From Ramlibacter albus (GTDB lineage Bacteria; Pseudomonadota; Gammaproteobacteria; Burkholderiales; Burkholderiaceae_C), in contig NZ_JACORU010000004.1 of NCBI RefSeq assembly GCF_014297445.1, positions 62,001-126,000 of the forward strand: DNA of 64,000 bases, in the 5' to 3' direction. Of this stretch, positions 25,698 through 34,694 are shown piece after piece. Position 1 is the stretch's first letter, and the number at the start of each line of letters is the position of its first letter. The position numbers and the translations under genes were made by a program. The notes under the pieces are model-generated. The model was not told the DNA's origin and did not search any database. It was given only the letters and a program-made list of their open reading frames with translations.

Positions 25698-26198
25698 TCA
25701 GAGCTGCCCTTCGGTCAGGGTATCGAGTTGGAACTTGCCGCTCTTGTCCCACAGCCACACGTCGGTGTAGGTCACCTTGCCCATGCGGGCAGGGACCGGG
25801 TACGGCGCGGCGGCGCGGACGGTGCGCTCGATCTCGGCCACCACTTCCGGCGCGTGGCTCGGGGCGCGGCGCCAGTCGAGGCGGCGGACGTTGCCCTTGC
25901 CATCCAGCTCCACGTCCAGCACGCCGATGGCGTACAGCAGCGGGGGCAGCTTGCCCTTGAAGATGCGCGCCTCGTTCTGCTCGTAGATGTGCGACGCGGC
26001 GTCCTGGCGGTAGGCGCGGGGCGTGACGGCGGAGGAGGTCTTGAGCACGGCTTGCGGCGACAGTTGCCCGGGCTGGCTGGTGACCGGCGCGGTCGCGACG
26101 GTGGCTGGCGGCATGGGCGGCAGCGGCGTGCTGCTGCAGGAAGCGAGAACCGCGGCCACAGTGGCCAGCGCATAAGGCAAGGGGCGGGGGTACTTCAT
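25698..26198 (-). CDS. Lipoprotein with TonB C-terminal-like domain
   Basis: This 166-residue protein has a lipoprotein signal peptide with lipobox LASC (Cys at about residue 21) and a Pro/Thr-rich linker. A domain of about 90 residues resembles the TonB C-terminal fold (VLDVELDGKGNVRRLDWRR, AEIERTVRAAAPYPVPARM). It may sit in the outer membrane or periplasm as a structural or scaffold protein. It interrupts the purine genes on the opposite strand, ending one base from the uraH stop; no functional link is evident. Confidence 0.75.
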   Translation of the reverse strand: MKYPRPLPYALATVAAVLASCSSTPLPPMPPATVATAPVTSQPGQLSPQAVLKTSSAVTPRAYRQDAASHIYEQNEARIFKGKLPPLLYAIGVLDVELDGKGNVRRLDWRRAPSHAPEVVAEIERTVRAAAPYPVPARMGKVTYTDVWLWDKSGKFQLDTLTEGQL

Positions 26199-26309
26199 GG
26201 TGTCTCCTCTGGGGCAAGCTCTACAACGCCTGCAGCCGGCTGCATGATGACGAGCTTTACGTATCCGGATTTTTTGTTTCCTGCGCATGCACTGTAAAGC
26301 GAACGCGGC

Positions 26310-27089
26310 ATGAAGGAAATCACGAACAGGCTCGCCGGTGAACGCGCCGTGCTCGTCACGGTGGACCGCACCGAAGGCTCCGCGCCGCGCGAACCGGGGG
26401 CGTGGATGGCCGTTTTCCCCGACGACGTGTTCGGCACCATCGGCGGCGGCCACGTGGAATTCGAAGCGATTGGAGAGGCGCGGCGCCGGCTTGCCGGCGG
26501 CGAAGGGCCGGCGCAGCAGCGTTTCGCGTTGGGGCCGTCACTGGGGCAGTGCTGCGGCGGGGTGATGTTCCTGGCCTATGAATTGCTTGATGCCTCGAAT
26601 GTGAACGCCTTGCAAAGCAGGCTCGCCACCAATCAAGCGCCCGTCGCCCTGTTCGGCGGCGGCCACGTCGGCCGGGCGATCGTGCAGGCGCTCGGGCCGC
26701 TACCGTTCGCGGTGACGTGGATCGACAGCCGCGACGAGATCTTCCCCGCCGAAGTGCCGGCGAATGTGCAATGCGAGCACTCGGACCCGGTCGAGGCGGC
26801 GGTCAAGGACCTCGCCCCCGCCTCGCGCGTCCTCGTCATGAGCTTCAGCCATGCCGAAGACCTGGACATCGCTGCTGCCTGCCTGAAGCGCGCGGACCTG
26901 CCCTTCATCGGCCTGATCGGCAGCAAGACCAAGTGGGCGACTTTCCGCCACCGGCTGGAGGCGCGCGGCTTTACGCCAGAGGAACTGGCGCGCGTCACCT
27001 GCCCCATCGGCGTGCCGGGCGTTGTGGGCAAGGAGCCGGAGGTCATCGCGGCCGCCGTCGCCGCGCAGCTGCTGCAGATCCCGAGATAA
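26310..27089 (+). CDS. xdhC: Xanthine dehydrogenase accessory protein XdhC
   Basis: This 259-residue protein is of the XdhC family, which inserts the sulfurated molybdenum cofactor into xanthine dehydrogenase. The N-terminal domain shows EGSAPREPGAWM and GTIGGGHVEFEA, and LGQCCGGVM holds the conserved Cys pair. The C-terminal Rossmann-like domain has LFGGGHVGRAIV and IGLIGSKTKWATF. The xdhAB subunits are not in the window. No clear ribosome-binding site is seen, so the start is less certain. puuD follows after seven bases. Confidence 0.92.
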   Translation: MKEITNRLAGERAVLVTVDRTEGSAPREPGAWMAVFPDDVFGTIGGGHVEFEAIGEARRRLAGGEGPAQQRFALGPSLGQCCGGVMFLAYELLDASNVNALQSRLATNQAPVALFGGGHVGRAIVQALGPLPFAVTWIDSRDEIFPAEVPANVQCEHSDPVEAAVKDLAPASRVLVMSFSHAEDLDIAAACLKRADLPFIGLIGSKTKWATFRHRLEARGFTPEELARVTCPIGVPGVVGKEPEVIAAAVAAQLLQIPR

Positions 27090-27096
27090 GGCAACC

Positions 27097-28293
27097 ATGG
27101 AAAGCTACTTCCTCGACTGGGCCAACCTGCTGCTGCGGTGGCTGCACGTGATCACCGCGATCGCGTGGGTGGGCTCGTCGTTCTACTTCGTCTTCCTCGA
27201 CTCCAGCCTCGTGCCCCCGGCCGACGAAAAGCTGCGCGGCGAAGGCGCTACCGGCGAGCTCTGGGCGGTGCACGGCGGCGGCTTCTACCACCCGGTGAAG
27301 TACGCGGTGCAGCCGCCGCAGCTGCCGCCGCACCTGCACTGGTTCTACTGGGAAAGCTATTCGACGTGGCTCTCGGGCTTCGCGCTGTTCACGGTGTCCT
27401 ATCTGTGGAGCGCCGGCACGTACCTCGTCGACAAGTCGCTGATGGACTGGTCGCCCGGTGCGGCCGTTGCGGTGGCCGTGAGCTTCCTCGTGGTGTTCTG
27501 GATGCTGTACGACGCCATCTGCCAGCTGTTCGGGCATCGCCGCAACGGAGATGCCATCGTCGGCGCGCTCGTGCTCGTGCTGGTGGTGGTTGCCTCCTGG
27601 CTCGCCTGCCATTGGTTCGCCGGCCGCGCGGCCTTCCTGCTGGTGGGTGCGATGCTGGCTACGGCGATGAGCGCCAACGTGTTCTTCTGGATCATCCCCG
27701 GCCAGAAGAAGGTCGTCGCGTCGATCCAGGCCGGCCAACCCGTGGACCCGATCCACGGCGTTCGCGGCAAGCAGCGCAGCGTGCACAACACCTACTTCAC
27801 GCTGCCCGTGCTGTTCGCGATGCTGTCCAACCACTACAGCTTCCTCTACGCGCGCGAGAACAACTGGGTGGTGCTGGTGCTGATGATGTTCGCGGGCGCG
27901 GCCATCCGCCAGTTCTTCGTGATGCGGCACGGCTGGAAATTGGGGCGCAACCGGCACCCGGCGGGCTATGCGCTCGCGGGTGTCGCCGTCATCGCCTGCG
28001 TCATCGCGTGGATCGCGCCGGCTCCCACGCCTGCAACCGCCGCGACGCAACCGGCCACCTATGCAAGCATCCGCCCCGTGCTGGAGCAGCGTTGCTACCA
28101 GTGCCACGGCGCGCAACTGCAGATGAAGAACGTGCGGCTGGACTCACCCGATGCGCTGAAGCAGCACGCGCAGGCGGTCTACCAGCAGGCGGTCGTGCAG
28201 AAGACCATGCCGATGAACAACGCCACGGCAATGACGGAGGCGGAACGTGCTGCGCTTGCCGAGTGGTTCCGCGCGGGCGCGCCGGTGCAGTGA
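27097..28293 (+). CDS. puuD: Membrane urate oxidase PuuD with C-terminal cytochrome c domain
   Basis: This 398-residue protein has eight or so membrane helices in the first 310 residues (WANLLLRWLHVITAIAWVGS start; FYHPVKYAVQPPQLPPHLHW) and a C-terminal domain with one heme c site, RCYQCHG, at about residue 335. PuuD oxidises urate to 5-hydroxyisourate and passes electrons to the respiratory chain instead of making peroxide. It follows xdhC and supplies UraH. The heme-binding Met is likely one of those in KTMPMNNATAM. Confidence 0.94.
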   Translation: MESYFLDWANLLLRWLHVITAIAWVGSSFYFVFLDSSLVPPADEKLRGEGATGELWAVHGGGFYHPVKYAVQPPQLPPHLHWFYWESYSTWLSGFALFTVSYLWSAGTYLVDKSLMDWSPGAAVAVAVSFLVVFWMLYDAICQLFGHRRNGDAIVGALVLVLVVVASWLACHWFAGRAAFLLVGAMLATAMSANVFFWIIPGQKKVVASIQAGQPVDPIHGVRGKQRSVHNTYFTLPVLFAMLSNHYSFLYARENNWVVLVLMMFAGAAIRQFFVMRHGWKLGRNRHPAGYALAGVAVIACVIAWIAPAPTPATAATQPATYASIRPVLEQRCYQCHGAQLQMKNVRLDSPDALKQHAQAVYQQAVVQKTMPMNNATAMTEAERAALAEWFRAGAPVQ

Positions 28294-28322
28294 GCGCGGC
28301 GTGCGGTTAGCATCGCCGCCAA

Positions 28323-30110
28323 ATGCCGATCCCAAGCTTCACCCGCCGCCAGGCCGCCGCCACCGTGGCCGGCCTGCCGCTGCTGCTGGCGACCCGCCAC
28401 GCCGCGCACGCGCAAGCCTCTGACCCGCAGCTCGCACAGCTTGCGGACACCTACCAGCAGCGCCTGCACGACCTCTTCCCGCTCGATGCGACCGAGAACA
28501 CGGGCGACCCCGCATACGAAGCGAAGCTGGAAATCGAGATCGCGCCGGAGCACCGCGCGCGCCAGCGTGTGCTGTACGAATCCACGCGCGCTGCACTGCG
28601 CCGGATCGATCCGGCGAAGCTAAACGCCGACGACCGCACGACCTGGCAGCTGCTGGACCACGACCTCGGCCAGCGCCTCTCGTTGCTCGCGTACCCGATG
28701 CACCTGCTGCCGCTGTCGCAGATCGACCTGCTGCCCGCGCGCCTGGCGCAATGGGCGAGCGGCCAGGGCTCGCAGCCGCTGAAGACCACCGCCAACTTCG
28801 ACAACTTCCTCGCGCGCCTGCGCCGGATCACGCCGTGGGTGGAGCAGGCCATCGCCAACATGGAGCAGGGGCTCGCACAGCGCGTCACGCTGCCCAGGCC
28901 GCTGGTCGAGCGCACGCTGCCGCAACTCGAGGCGCTGCTGCCGCAGGACCCGTACCAGAGCCCCTTCCTTGCCGGCGTGCGCGAGATGCCTCCAAGCATC
29001 CCGGAGGCTGACCGGCAACGCATCGCTGCGCAGTACCGCGTCGTGGTGTTCGACGAGGTCAACCACGCGCTTCGGCGGCTGCGCAGTTTTCTGGCCGGCC
29101 AGTACCTGCCACAGGCGCGCACGACGAGCGGGCTCGGCGCTTTGCCCGGTGGACGCCCGTGGTATCGCACGCTGGTGCGTTCGTACACCACCACCGACAT
29201 GTCGCCCGCGCAGGTGCACGCGCTCGGCGTGCGGGAAGTGGCGCGCATCCGCGGCGAAATGGAACTCGTGAAACGCGCGTTGGGTGCCGGCGGCACGCTC
29301 AACGCCTTCCTGAAGTCGCTGCCCACGCGCGCGGAGCTGCACCCGTTCAAGAGCGAAGAGGAAGTGCTCGCGGCCTACAAGGCGATCGACGCGAAGGTGC
29401 GCGCGGGCCTGCCCAGGCTCTTCGAACGCGCCCCGCGTGCCGCACTCGACATCCGCGCGGTGGAACCTGTGCGTCGCGACACCGCGTCGGACCACTACGT
29501 GCCGCCCTCGACCGACGGCTCGCGGCCCGGCGTCTTTTTCGTCGTGGTGACGGACTCGGCGAAGTACTACAGCGCGCGCATGGCCGCCCTGTTCCTGCAC
29601 GAGGGCCAGCCGGGGCACCACTACCAGATCGCCATGCAGCAGGAGCTGCGCGTGCCCAAGTTCCGGCAGGCGCTCTGGCATGAAGCCTTCGGCGAAGGCT
29701 GGGCGCTTTATGCCGAGGGGCTTGGCGACGAGCTCGGCGTCTTCGACAGCCCGGTTGCGCGCCTGGGGCGCTTGCAGATGGAGTTGCATCGCGCGCTGCG
29801 CCTCGTCGTGGACACGGGCCTGCACGATCTCGGCTGGACGCGCGAGCGGGCGATGGCGTACATGCTCGAGCAGGAAGGCGCCGACGAAGACGACGCGCGC
29901 CGCGCGATCGAGCGCTACATGGCCTGGCCCGGGCAGGCGCTCGCGTACAAGGTGGGCGAGCTCAAGCTGCTGCAGCTGCGCGACGTGGCTCGCAAGCGGT
30001 TGGGCGCGCGTTTCGACATCCGCCAGTTCCACGCGCAGGTACTCGGGGCCGGCAGCATGCCCCTGTCCATGCTCGAGCAGCGCATCGAGCGCTGGCTCCG
30101 GGCCTCTTAG
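28323..30110 (+). CDS. DUF885-family secreted metallopeptidase-like protein
   Basis: This 595-residue protein has an N-terminal signal with a twin-arginine look (SFTRRQAAATVAGLPLLLA, cleavage after AHAQA). The C-terminal half carries the zinc-peptidase-like motif LHEGQPGHHYQ and a downstream Glu motif EAFGEGWALYAEG. DUF885 proteins are predicted metallopeptidases or carboxypeptidases of the M3-like superfamily; no substrate is known. Its stop overlaps that of the convergent lipoprotein gene. The link to puuD, 29 bp upstream, is positional only. Confidence 0.88.
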   Translation: MPIPSFTRRQAAATVAGLPLLLATRHAAHAQASDPQLAQLADTYQQRLHDLFPLDATENTGDPAYEAKLEIEIAPEHRARQRVLYESTRAALRRIDPAKLNADDRTTWQLLDHDLGQRLSLLAYPMHLLPLSQIDLLPARLAQWASGQGSQPLKTTANFDNFLARLRRITPWVEQAIANMEQGLAQRVTLPRPLVERTLPQLEALLPQDPYQSPFLAGVREMPPSIPEADRQRIAAQYRVVVFDEVNHALRRLRSFLAGQYLPQARTTSGLGALPGGRPWYRTLVRSYTTTDMSPAQVHALGVREVARIRGEMELVKRALGAGGTLNAFLKSLPTRAELHPFKSEEEVLAAYKAIDAKVRAGLPRLFERAPRAALDIRAVEPVRRDTASDHYVPPSTDGSRPGVFFVVVTDSAKYYSARMAALFLHEGQPGHHYQIAMQQELRVPKFRQALWHEAFGEGWALYAEGLGDELGVFDSPVARLGRLQMELHRALRLVVDTGLHDLGWTRERAMAYMLEQEGADEDDARRAIERYMAWPGQALAYKVGELKLLQLRDVARKRLGARFDIRQFHAQVLGAGSMPLSMLEQRIERWLRAS

Positions 30111-31207
30111 GGCGCGACCGGCACCTTAGCCAGCATCAGCACGCTCACCAGCTCGCTGATCGTGGCGAACACCACGCCCTGCGGCAGCAGCGTGAGCGAC
30201 CTCGGCGCGGCGATGGAGCCCGGCAGCGGGCCCCAGGTCACGGTGGTGAATTGCCCTTCGGGGATGCCCGCGACGGTGCTCACGGTGCCGTCGGCGGAGA
30301 CGCGCCGGATGGTGCGTGCATCGCTGGCGAAGATGTTGCCGGCGCGGTCGATCGCGATACCCGTGATGGCCTTGAAGCGCGCCGATGCGGCGGGGCCGTC
30401 CGCATGCGCGGACTCCGCGGGCGAGCCGGCCACGAGCACGAAGCCCGTGCCCGCCACGTAACGCTCGATGGCTGTGCCCGAGGCGGCAAACAGCCGCCCG
30501 CTCGCATCGACCGCGAGCTGCCGCGCGAAGGCTGACCCGAGCTGCGCGGGCAGCGCCGTCACGGAGCCGTCCGCCGCGCGCCGCTTCAGCGTTCCGGCCG
30601 CATCGAGGTAGTACAGGTTGCCGGCGGCATCCACCGCGAAATTGGAAGCGTGCTTCTCGAACGGCGCGCTGGAGAGGATGGTGCCGGCGGCGTCGATCAC
30701 GTAGAGCTGGCCGGTGCCGGTGCTGTTGATCCAGGCGCGACCGTCCGGCGAAACGGCCAGCGACGAGATGTCCACGTCGATGCAGCCCAGCAAGCCCGGG
30801 CAGGTGCGCTCCTGGTCCCACGGGCCCGGCAACGACTTCACGGTGCCGTCCAGTTGCACGCGAAAGAGGGTCACGCTCGAGCCGTTGATGAAGCGCCCCC
30901 GCGCGAGGAGCGAGCCGTCGGGCAGCGCGGCGGGTGAAGCGAGTTCGAGGCCCAGCACCCCGTCCTGGTAGCGGATGCCGCCGTCGAGGACACCGCGGCC
31001 CTGCTCCGCGCCGCGCAGCCGCCCGGCCACCAGCGACAGCCCCTCGCTTTCGGGGCCCGGCGGCGTGATGCCGCTGCCGCCGTACGGCGATGCCGCCTGC
31101 GCCGCCGGCGGGGCTGCGGGCGCCGGGGTGGGATCGCCACCGCCGCCGCACGAGGCGAGGACGGCGCAAAAGAGGAGGAGAACGAGTGGGGTGCTGATGG
31201 TTTTCAT
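30107..31207 (-). CDS. NHL/beta-propeller lipoprotein
   Basis: This 366-residue protein has a lipoprotein signal (PLVLLLFCAVLASCGGGGD; lipobox ASC). After a Pro/Ala spacer come repeated units of the NHL propeller type (LAVSPDGRAWINS, FAVDAAGNLYYLDA, LAVDASGRLFAASG, IAIDRAGNIFASDA), about five in number. It is probably an outer-membrane or periplasmic propeller of unknown binding role. It is a single gene between two forward-strand neighbours. Confidence 0.85.
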   Translation of the reverse strand: MKTISTPLVLLLFCAVLASCGGGGDPTPAPAAPPAAQAASPYGGSGITPPGPESEGLSLVAGRLRGAEQGRGVLDGGIRYQDGVLGLELASPAALPDGSLLARGRFINGSSVTLFRVQLDGTVKSLPGPWDQERTCPGLLGCIDVDISSLAVSPDGRAWINSTGTGQLYVIDAAGTILSSAPFEKHASNFAVDAAGNLYYLDAAGTLKRRAADGSVTALPAQLGSAFARQLAVDASGRLFAASGTAIERYVAGTGFVLVAGSPAESAHADGPAASARFKAITGIAIDRAGNIFASDARTIRRVSADGTVSTVAGIPEGQFTTVTWGPLPGSIAAPRSLTLLPQGVVFATISELVSVLMLAKVPVAP

Positions 31208-31282
31208 GGGCGGCGAGCATATCGGCGCGCCGTAACCGCGTGGTAATACGGAAGCCTCGATTGGCAGCACAATCGTGGCGAC

Positions 31283-32566
31283 ATGACACCTGCCGACCCC
31301 CGAGCCTTCCTGCGCCACCTCTACGACGCCGCGGTGCGGCGCGCCCTGCCGCTGCACAACACCGCGCCGTACCTGCCGCCGCCGCCCAGGGGCCGCACCG
31401 TCGTGCTGGGCGCCGGCAAGGCCGGTGGCGCGATGGCGCAAGCCGTCGAGGCCCTGTGGCCGGCCGACGCGCCGCTGTCGGGGCTTGTGGTCACGAGGTA
31501 TCACCACACGCCGCCGCGCCCCACGGGCTTGCGTGAACGCATCGAAGTGGTCGAGGCTGCGCACCCCGTGCCGGACGCGGCGGGCCTGCAGGCCGCGCAG
31601 CGCATCCTGCGGATGGCGCAGGGGCTCACGAAGGACGACCTCGTGCTGTGCCTCATTTCCGGCGGCGGCTCGGCCCTCCTCACGCTGCCGGCCGAGGGCC
31701 TCTCGCTCGAGGAAAAGCAGCGCATCAACCGCGCGCTGCTGGAGTCCGGCGCGAACATCGGCGAGATGAACTGCGTGCGCAAGCACCTGTCGCGCATCAA
31801 GGGCGGGCGCCTCGCCGCAGCCTGCGCGCCGGCGCACGTGGTGACGCTCACCATCAGCGACGTGCCCGGCGACGACCCGTCGGTGATCGCCAGCGGGCCG
31901 ACCGTGCCGGATGCGACGACCTGCGAGGACGCGTTGGCGATCCTCAAGCGCTACGGCATCGAAGTGCCCGCGGGCGTGATGAGCGAAACACCTAAGCCGG
32001 GCGATGCGATCTTCAACGGCCACCAGGTGCACATGATCGCGACGCCGCAGCAGTCGCTGGAAGCCGCCGCGGAAGCGGCGCGCGCCGCCGGCGTCGAGGC
32101 GCACATCCTCTCCGACGAGATCGAAGGCGAGTCGCGCGAGGTCGGCAAGGTGCACGCCGCGCTCGCGCGCGCAGTCGCACAGCGCGGCCAGCCGTTCCGC
32201 AAGCCCTGCGTGATCCTCTCCGGCGGCGAGACCACGGTGACCGTGAAGAAGCAACCCGAGGGCACGCCGCGAGGCCGCGGCGGGCGCGCCGGCGAGTTCT
32301 GCCTCGGCCTCGCGCAGGCGCTGCAGGGGCAATCGAACGTCTGGGCGATCGCGGCGGACACCGACGGCATCGATGGCGTCGAAGACAACGCGGGTGCCTT
32401 CGTCACGCCCGACACGCTGCAGCGCGCGCTCGCCAAGGGCATGAAGGTCGACAACTATCTCGCGCGCAACGACGCCTACGGCTATTTCGACGCGCTCGGC
32501 GACCTGGTCGTCACGGGCCCGACGCACACCAACGTCAACGACTTCCGCGCGATCCTGGTGACGTAA
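31283..32566 (+). CDS. ttuD: Glycerate 2-kinase, MOFRL family (TtuD/GckA)
   Basis: This 427-residue protein phosphorylates glycerate to 2-phosphoglycerate. The N-terminal DUF4147-type domain shows VVLGAGKAGGAMAQAVE, LISGGGSALLTLP and MNCVRKHLSRIKGGRLA. The C-terminal MOFRL domain shows LSGGETTVTV, GRGGRAGEFCLGLA and DTDGIDG. TtuD belongs to tartrate and hydroxypyruvate use, which matches the tartrate-dehydrogenase-like gene elsewhere in the window. A hairpin lies right after the stop. Confidence 0.93.
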   Translation: MTPADPRAFLRHLYDAAVRRALPLHNTAPYLPPPPRGRTVVLGAGKAGGAMAQAVEALWPADAPLSGLVVTRYHHTPPRPTGLRERIEVVEAAHPVPDAAGLQAAQRILRMAQGLTKDDLVLCLISGGGSALLTLPAEGLSLEEKQRINRALLESGANIGEMNCVRKHLSRIKGGRLAAACAPAHVVTLTISDVPGDDPSVIASGPTVPDATTCEDALAILKRYGIEVPAGVMSETPKPGDAIFNGHQVHMIATPQQSLEAAAEAARAAGVEAHILSDEIEGESREVGKVHAALARAVAQRGQPFRKPCVILSGGETTVTVKKQPEGTPRGRGGRAGEFCLGLAQALQGQSNVWAIAADTDGIDGVEDNAGAFVTPDTLQRALAKGMKVDNYLARNDAYGYFDALGDLVVTGPTHTNVNDFRAILVT

Positions 32567-32590
32567 AAAAGGCCAGCTCGGCTGGCCAAG
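32565..32590 (-). terminator. Hairpin with T tract reading on the reverse strand
   Basis: GGCCAGC and GCTGGCC enclose TCG (32571-32587). On the reverse strand the stem is followed by six T residues, the form of a rho-independent terminator. No reverse-strand protein gene ends here: the nearest one stops at 33243. It may end a small RNA, or serve ttuD as an imperfect bidirectional terminator. Confidence 0.55.
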
Positions 32591-32720
32591 GTGGAAAGCC
32601 CTGTCTACGGGAGCGAGACGCGGACCCTGAACCCACCAAGGCAGACTGTGCCAACGGCAGCTCTGCGGTAGAGAAGGCTCGCGCCTACGGTGCGCGTAGT
32701 TGGCGTCCTACAAACCCGTG
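32567..32720 (-). ncRNA. Candidate structured small RNA on the reverse strand
   Basis: Between ttuD and the acetyltransferase gene there is no reading frame. On the reverse strand the region offers nested stems: GTAGGC with a GCGA tetraloop closed by GCC..CTAC, GCAGA..TCTGC around TGCC-GTT-GGCA, and GGTGG..CCACC around CCC-GTAGACA-GGG. It ends in the hairpin plus T tract at 32565-32590. No promoter could be fixed. A 6S-like or other sRNA is possible; this is a prediction only. Confidence 0.3.
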
Positions 32721-32754
32721 CACACGGCCGGGCTGCCGCCTATGATCGGGCGCC

Positions 32755-33246
32755 ATGCAATTGCCCCAACCCTTCACCCTGCGCCGCGCGCGAGCGCAGG
32801 ACGCCGACGTCATTGCACGCTTCAACGCGGCCATGGCGCTGGAGACCGAACACAAGCACCTGCTGCCCGACGTCATCGGGGCCGGCGTGCGCCGCATGCT
32901 CGAGCAGCCGCAGGCCGGCTTCTACCTTGTGGCCGAAGCGCAGGGCGATGTGGTGGGTTGCCTGATGGTCACGTACGAGTGGAGCGACTGGCGAAACGGC
33001 CGCTTCTGGTGGATCCAGAGCCTGTACGTGCGGCCCGACTGGCGCCGCCGCGGCGTGTTCCGTGGCCTCTACGCGCACCTCAAGGAGATGGCGAAGGACG
33101 ACCCCGATGCGTGCGGCTTCCGGCTCTACGTCGAGAAGGACAACGCCAACGCGCAGCGCACGTACGTCGACCTCGGCATGGAGCTGACGGAGTACCGCAT
33201 CATGGAGGAGCTCAAGCCCGGCGTGGTGTTCTGCCGCGAGGCTTAG
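32755..33246 (+). CDS. GNAT-family N-acetyltransferase
   Basis: This 163-residue protein has the GNAT fold: N-terminal FTLRRARAQDADVIARFN, the acetyl-CoA-binding motif A in LYVRPDWRRRGVFRGLY, and motif B YVEKDNANAQRTYVDLGM. Such enzymes acetylate an amine on a small molecule or protein; the substrate is not predictable. Its stop overlaps the convergent serine-hydrolase stop. Confidence 0.9.
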   Translation: MQLPQPFTLRRARAQDADVIARFNAAMALETEHKHLLPDVIGAGVRRMLEQPQAGFYLVAEAQGDVVGCLMVTYEWSDWRNGRFWWIQSLYVRPDWRRRGVFRGLYAHLKEMAKDDPDACGFRLYVEKDNANAQRTYVDLGMELTEYRIMEELKPGVVFCREA

Positions 33247-34694
33247 CGCACCCTCGTGCCGCGTGCCGAGCTGCGTACGCCGAACTGGTTGATGGAGGTG
33301 AATTCCAGGTCGTCGCCGCGGAACTTCACGATGTAGCGCATCTGCCCGGCTTCCTCGGGCCAGCGCTGGTCCACTTCCAGCGTATCCGGCGCCGACCACC
33401 GCGCTGTCGTGGCGATCAGCGTACCCGCGGTGTCCGTGGCCGACGCGAAGCGGCCGTCGAGGCCCAGCTCTCCGCCCAGCTCCCGCGTGCGCAGCTTCAC
33501 ATGGAAGGAAGGCACGCCCGAGAAGTCGAGCGTGAGCTCGCCGATGCCCGTGCGGTTCTCGTCGATCTTCCACGTGCCGCGGCTGACCGGCAGCTGCGCG
33601 GGTGCCGACGGCGGCGTGACCTTGCCCGTGGAGGCCGCGGCAATGCGCGCGGCCAGCGCTTCCTGCGCCTGCGCGTTCGGCGGCAGCGGCGCGGTAGCCT
33701 TCGCAGCGCGCTCGATGTGCGCGATGACGTCCTCGAAGCGCCAGTGCTCGCGGCCCGTGAAGGCGGCGACCACGCCGAGCTTCGGCATCACCAGGATCAC
33801 CTGCCGGTTGAAGCCCACCGCCATGTAGGCGCCGCGCGCCGGCAAGGACCACCAGTAGTCGGCGTACTTGTAGCCGGGCCAGGGCATGTCCACCTGCGGC
33901 GAGAACGCGCGCGCCACCCAGTCGCGCGGCACCACCTGCCGCCCGTTCCATTCCCCGCCCTGCAGGTACAGCTGGCCGAAGCGCGCCATGTCGCGCGTGC
34001 GCATGTACAACCCGGCGCCGCCCGTGGCGAACTTCTGCGGGTCCTGCCGCCAGCGCCAGGTGCCGATGCCGATCGGGCGGAACAGGTGCTCCTCGGCATA
34101 GCGCTCGAGCGGCATGCCCGCCTTGCGCGCGAGCGCCACTGCGACGAGGTGCGAGCCGCCGCTGTTGTAGTCGAACCCGGCACCCGGCGCCTGCCGGATG
34201 CCACGGCCGAGGATGTACCGTTGCCAGTCGCTGCTGTTTTCCAGTTCGAGCAGCGACTTCGGTACCGCGTCCGACAGCGGCTCGGTCCAGTCGATGCCGG
34301 ACGTCATGTCCAGCAGGTGCTGCAGCGTGATGGCTTTCCAGCGCGGGTCGCCCGCATCGTCATGGGGCAGCAGCTCGAGCGCGGGCGTGCCGGTGGCGGG
34401 CATGTCGCCTCGTGCGATGGCGATCCCGGTGAGCGCGCCGACCACCGCCTTCGTCGACGAATTGATCCGGTGGAGCATGTCCGCGCGGTAGGGCGCGTAG
34501 TAGGCCTCGGCGACGATGCGCCCGTTGCGCACCACCACCAGGCTGTCCATGCGCACGTTGCCGCCGTACTCGACGAGTTGCGCGAGCGCAGCCGAGTCCA
34601 TCCCCTGCGATTCGGGCGTGGCCGCCTGCCACTCCTGCGCGTGCAGCGCGGCAGCCCAGAACAGCAGCAGTGCCGCGCGCAGCAGCTTCGTCAT
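33243..34694 (-). CDS. Exported serine beta-lactamase-like hydrolase
   Basis: This 483-residue protein has a signal peptide (MTKLLRAALLLFWAAALHAQ). The class C beta-lactamase/PBP-like fold has nucleophile Ser in the SxxK motif NSSTKAVVG and Tyr in the YxN motif DYNSGGSH, with a GFNRQV region near the third motif. A C-terminal domain of about 120 residues is beta-rich (lipocalin-like, seen after many such hydrolases). It is probably periplasmic, acting on an ester or D-amino peptide. Its start overlaps the M3 peptidase stop by four bases. Confidence 0.88.
   Translation of the reverse strand: MTKLLRAALLLFWAAALHAQEWQAATPESQGMDSAALAQLVEYGGNVRMDSLVVVRNGRIVAEAYYAPYRADMLHRINSSTKAVVGALTGIAIARGDMPATGTPALELLPHDDAGDPRWKAITLQHLLDMTSGIDWTEPLSDAVPKSLLELENSSDWQRYILGRGIRQAPGAGFDYNSGGSHLVAVALARKAGMPLERYAEEHLFRPIGIGTWRWRQDPQKFATGGAGLYMRTRDMARFGQLYLQGGEWNGRQVVPRDWVARAFSPQVDMPWPGYKYADYWWSLPARGAYMAVGFNRQVILVMPKLGVVAAFTGREHWRFEDVIAHIERAAKATAPLPPNAQAQEALAARIAAASTGKVTPPSAPAQLPVSRGTWKIDENRTGIGELTLDFSGVPSFHVKLRTRELGGELGLDGRFASATDTAGTLIATTARWSAPDTLEVDQRWPEEAGQMRYIVKFRGDDLEFTSINQFGVRSSARGTRVR

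Noticed and set aside
32567-32720. Identification of the structured region as 6S RNA
   Set aside because: Some closing-stem-like sequence is present (AGCCC/GGGCT), but length, central bubble and promoter could not be confirmed by eye.
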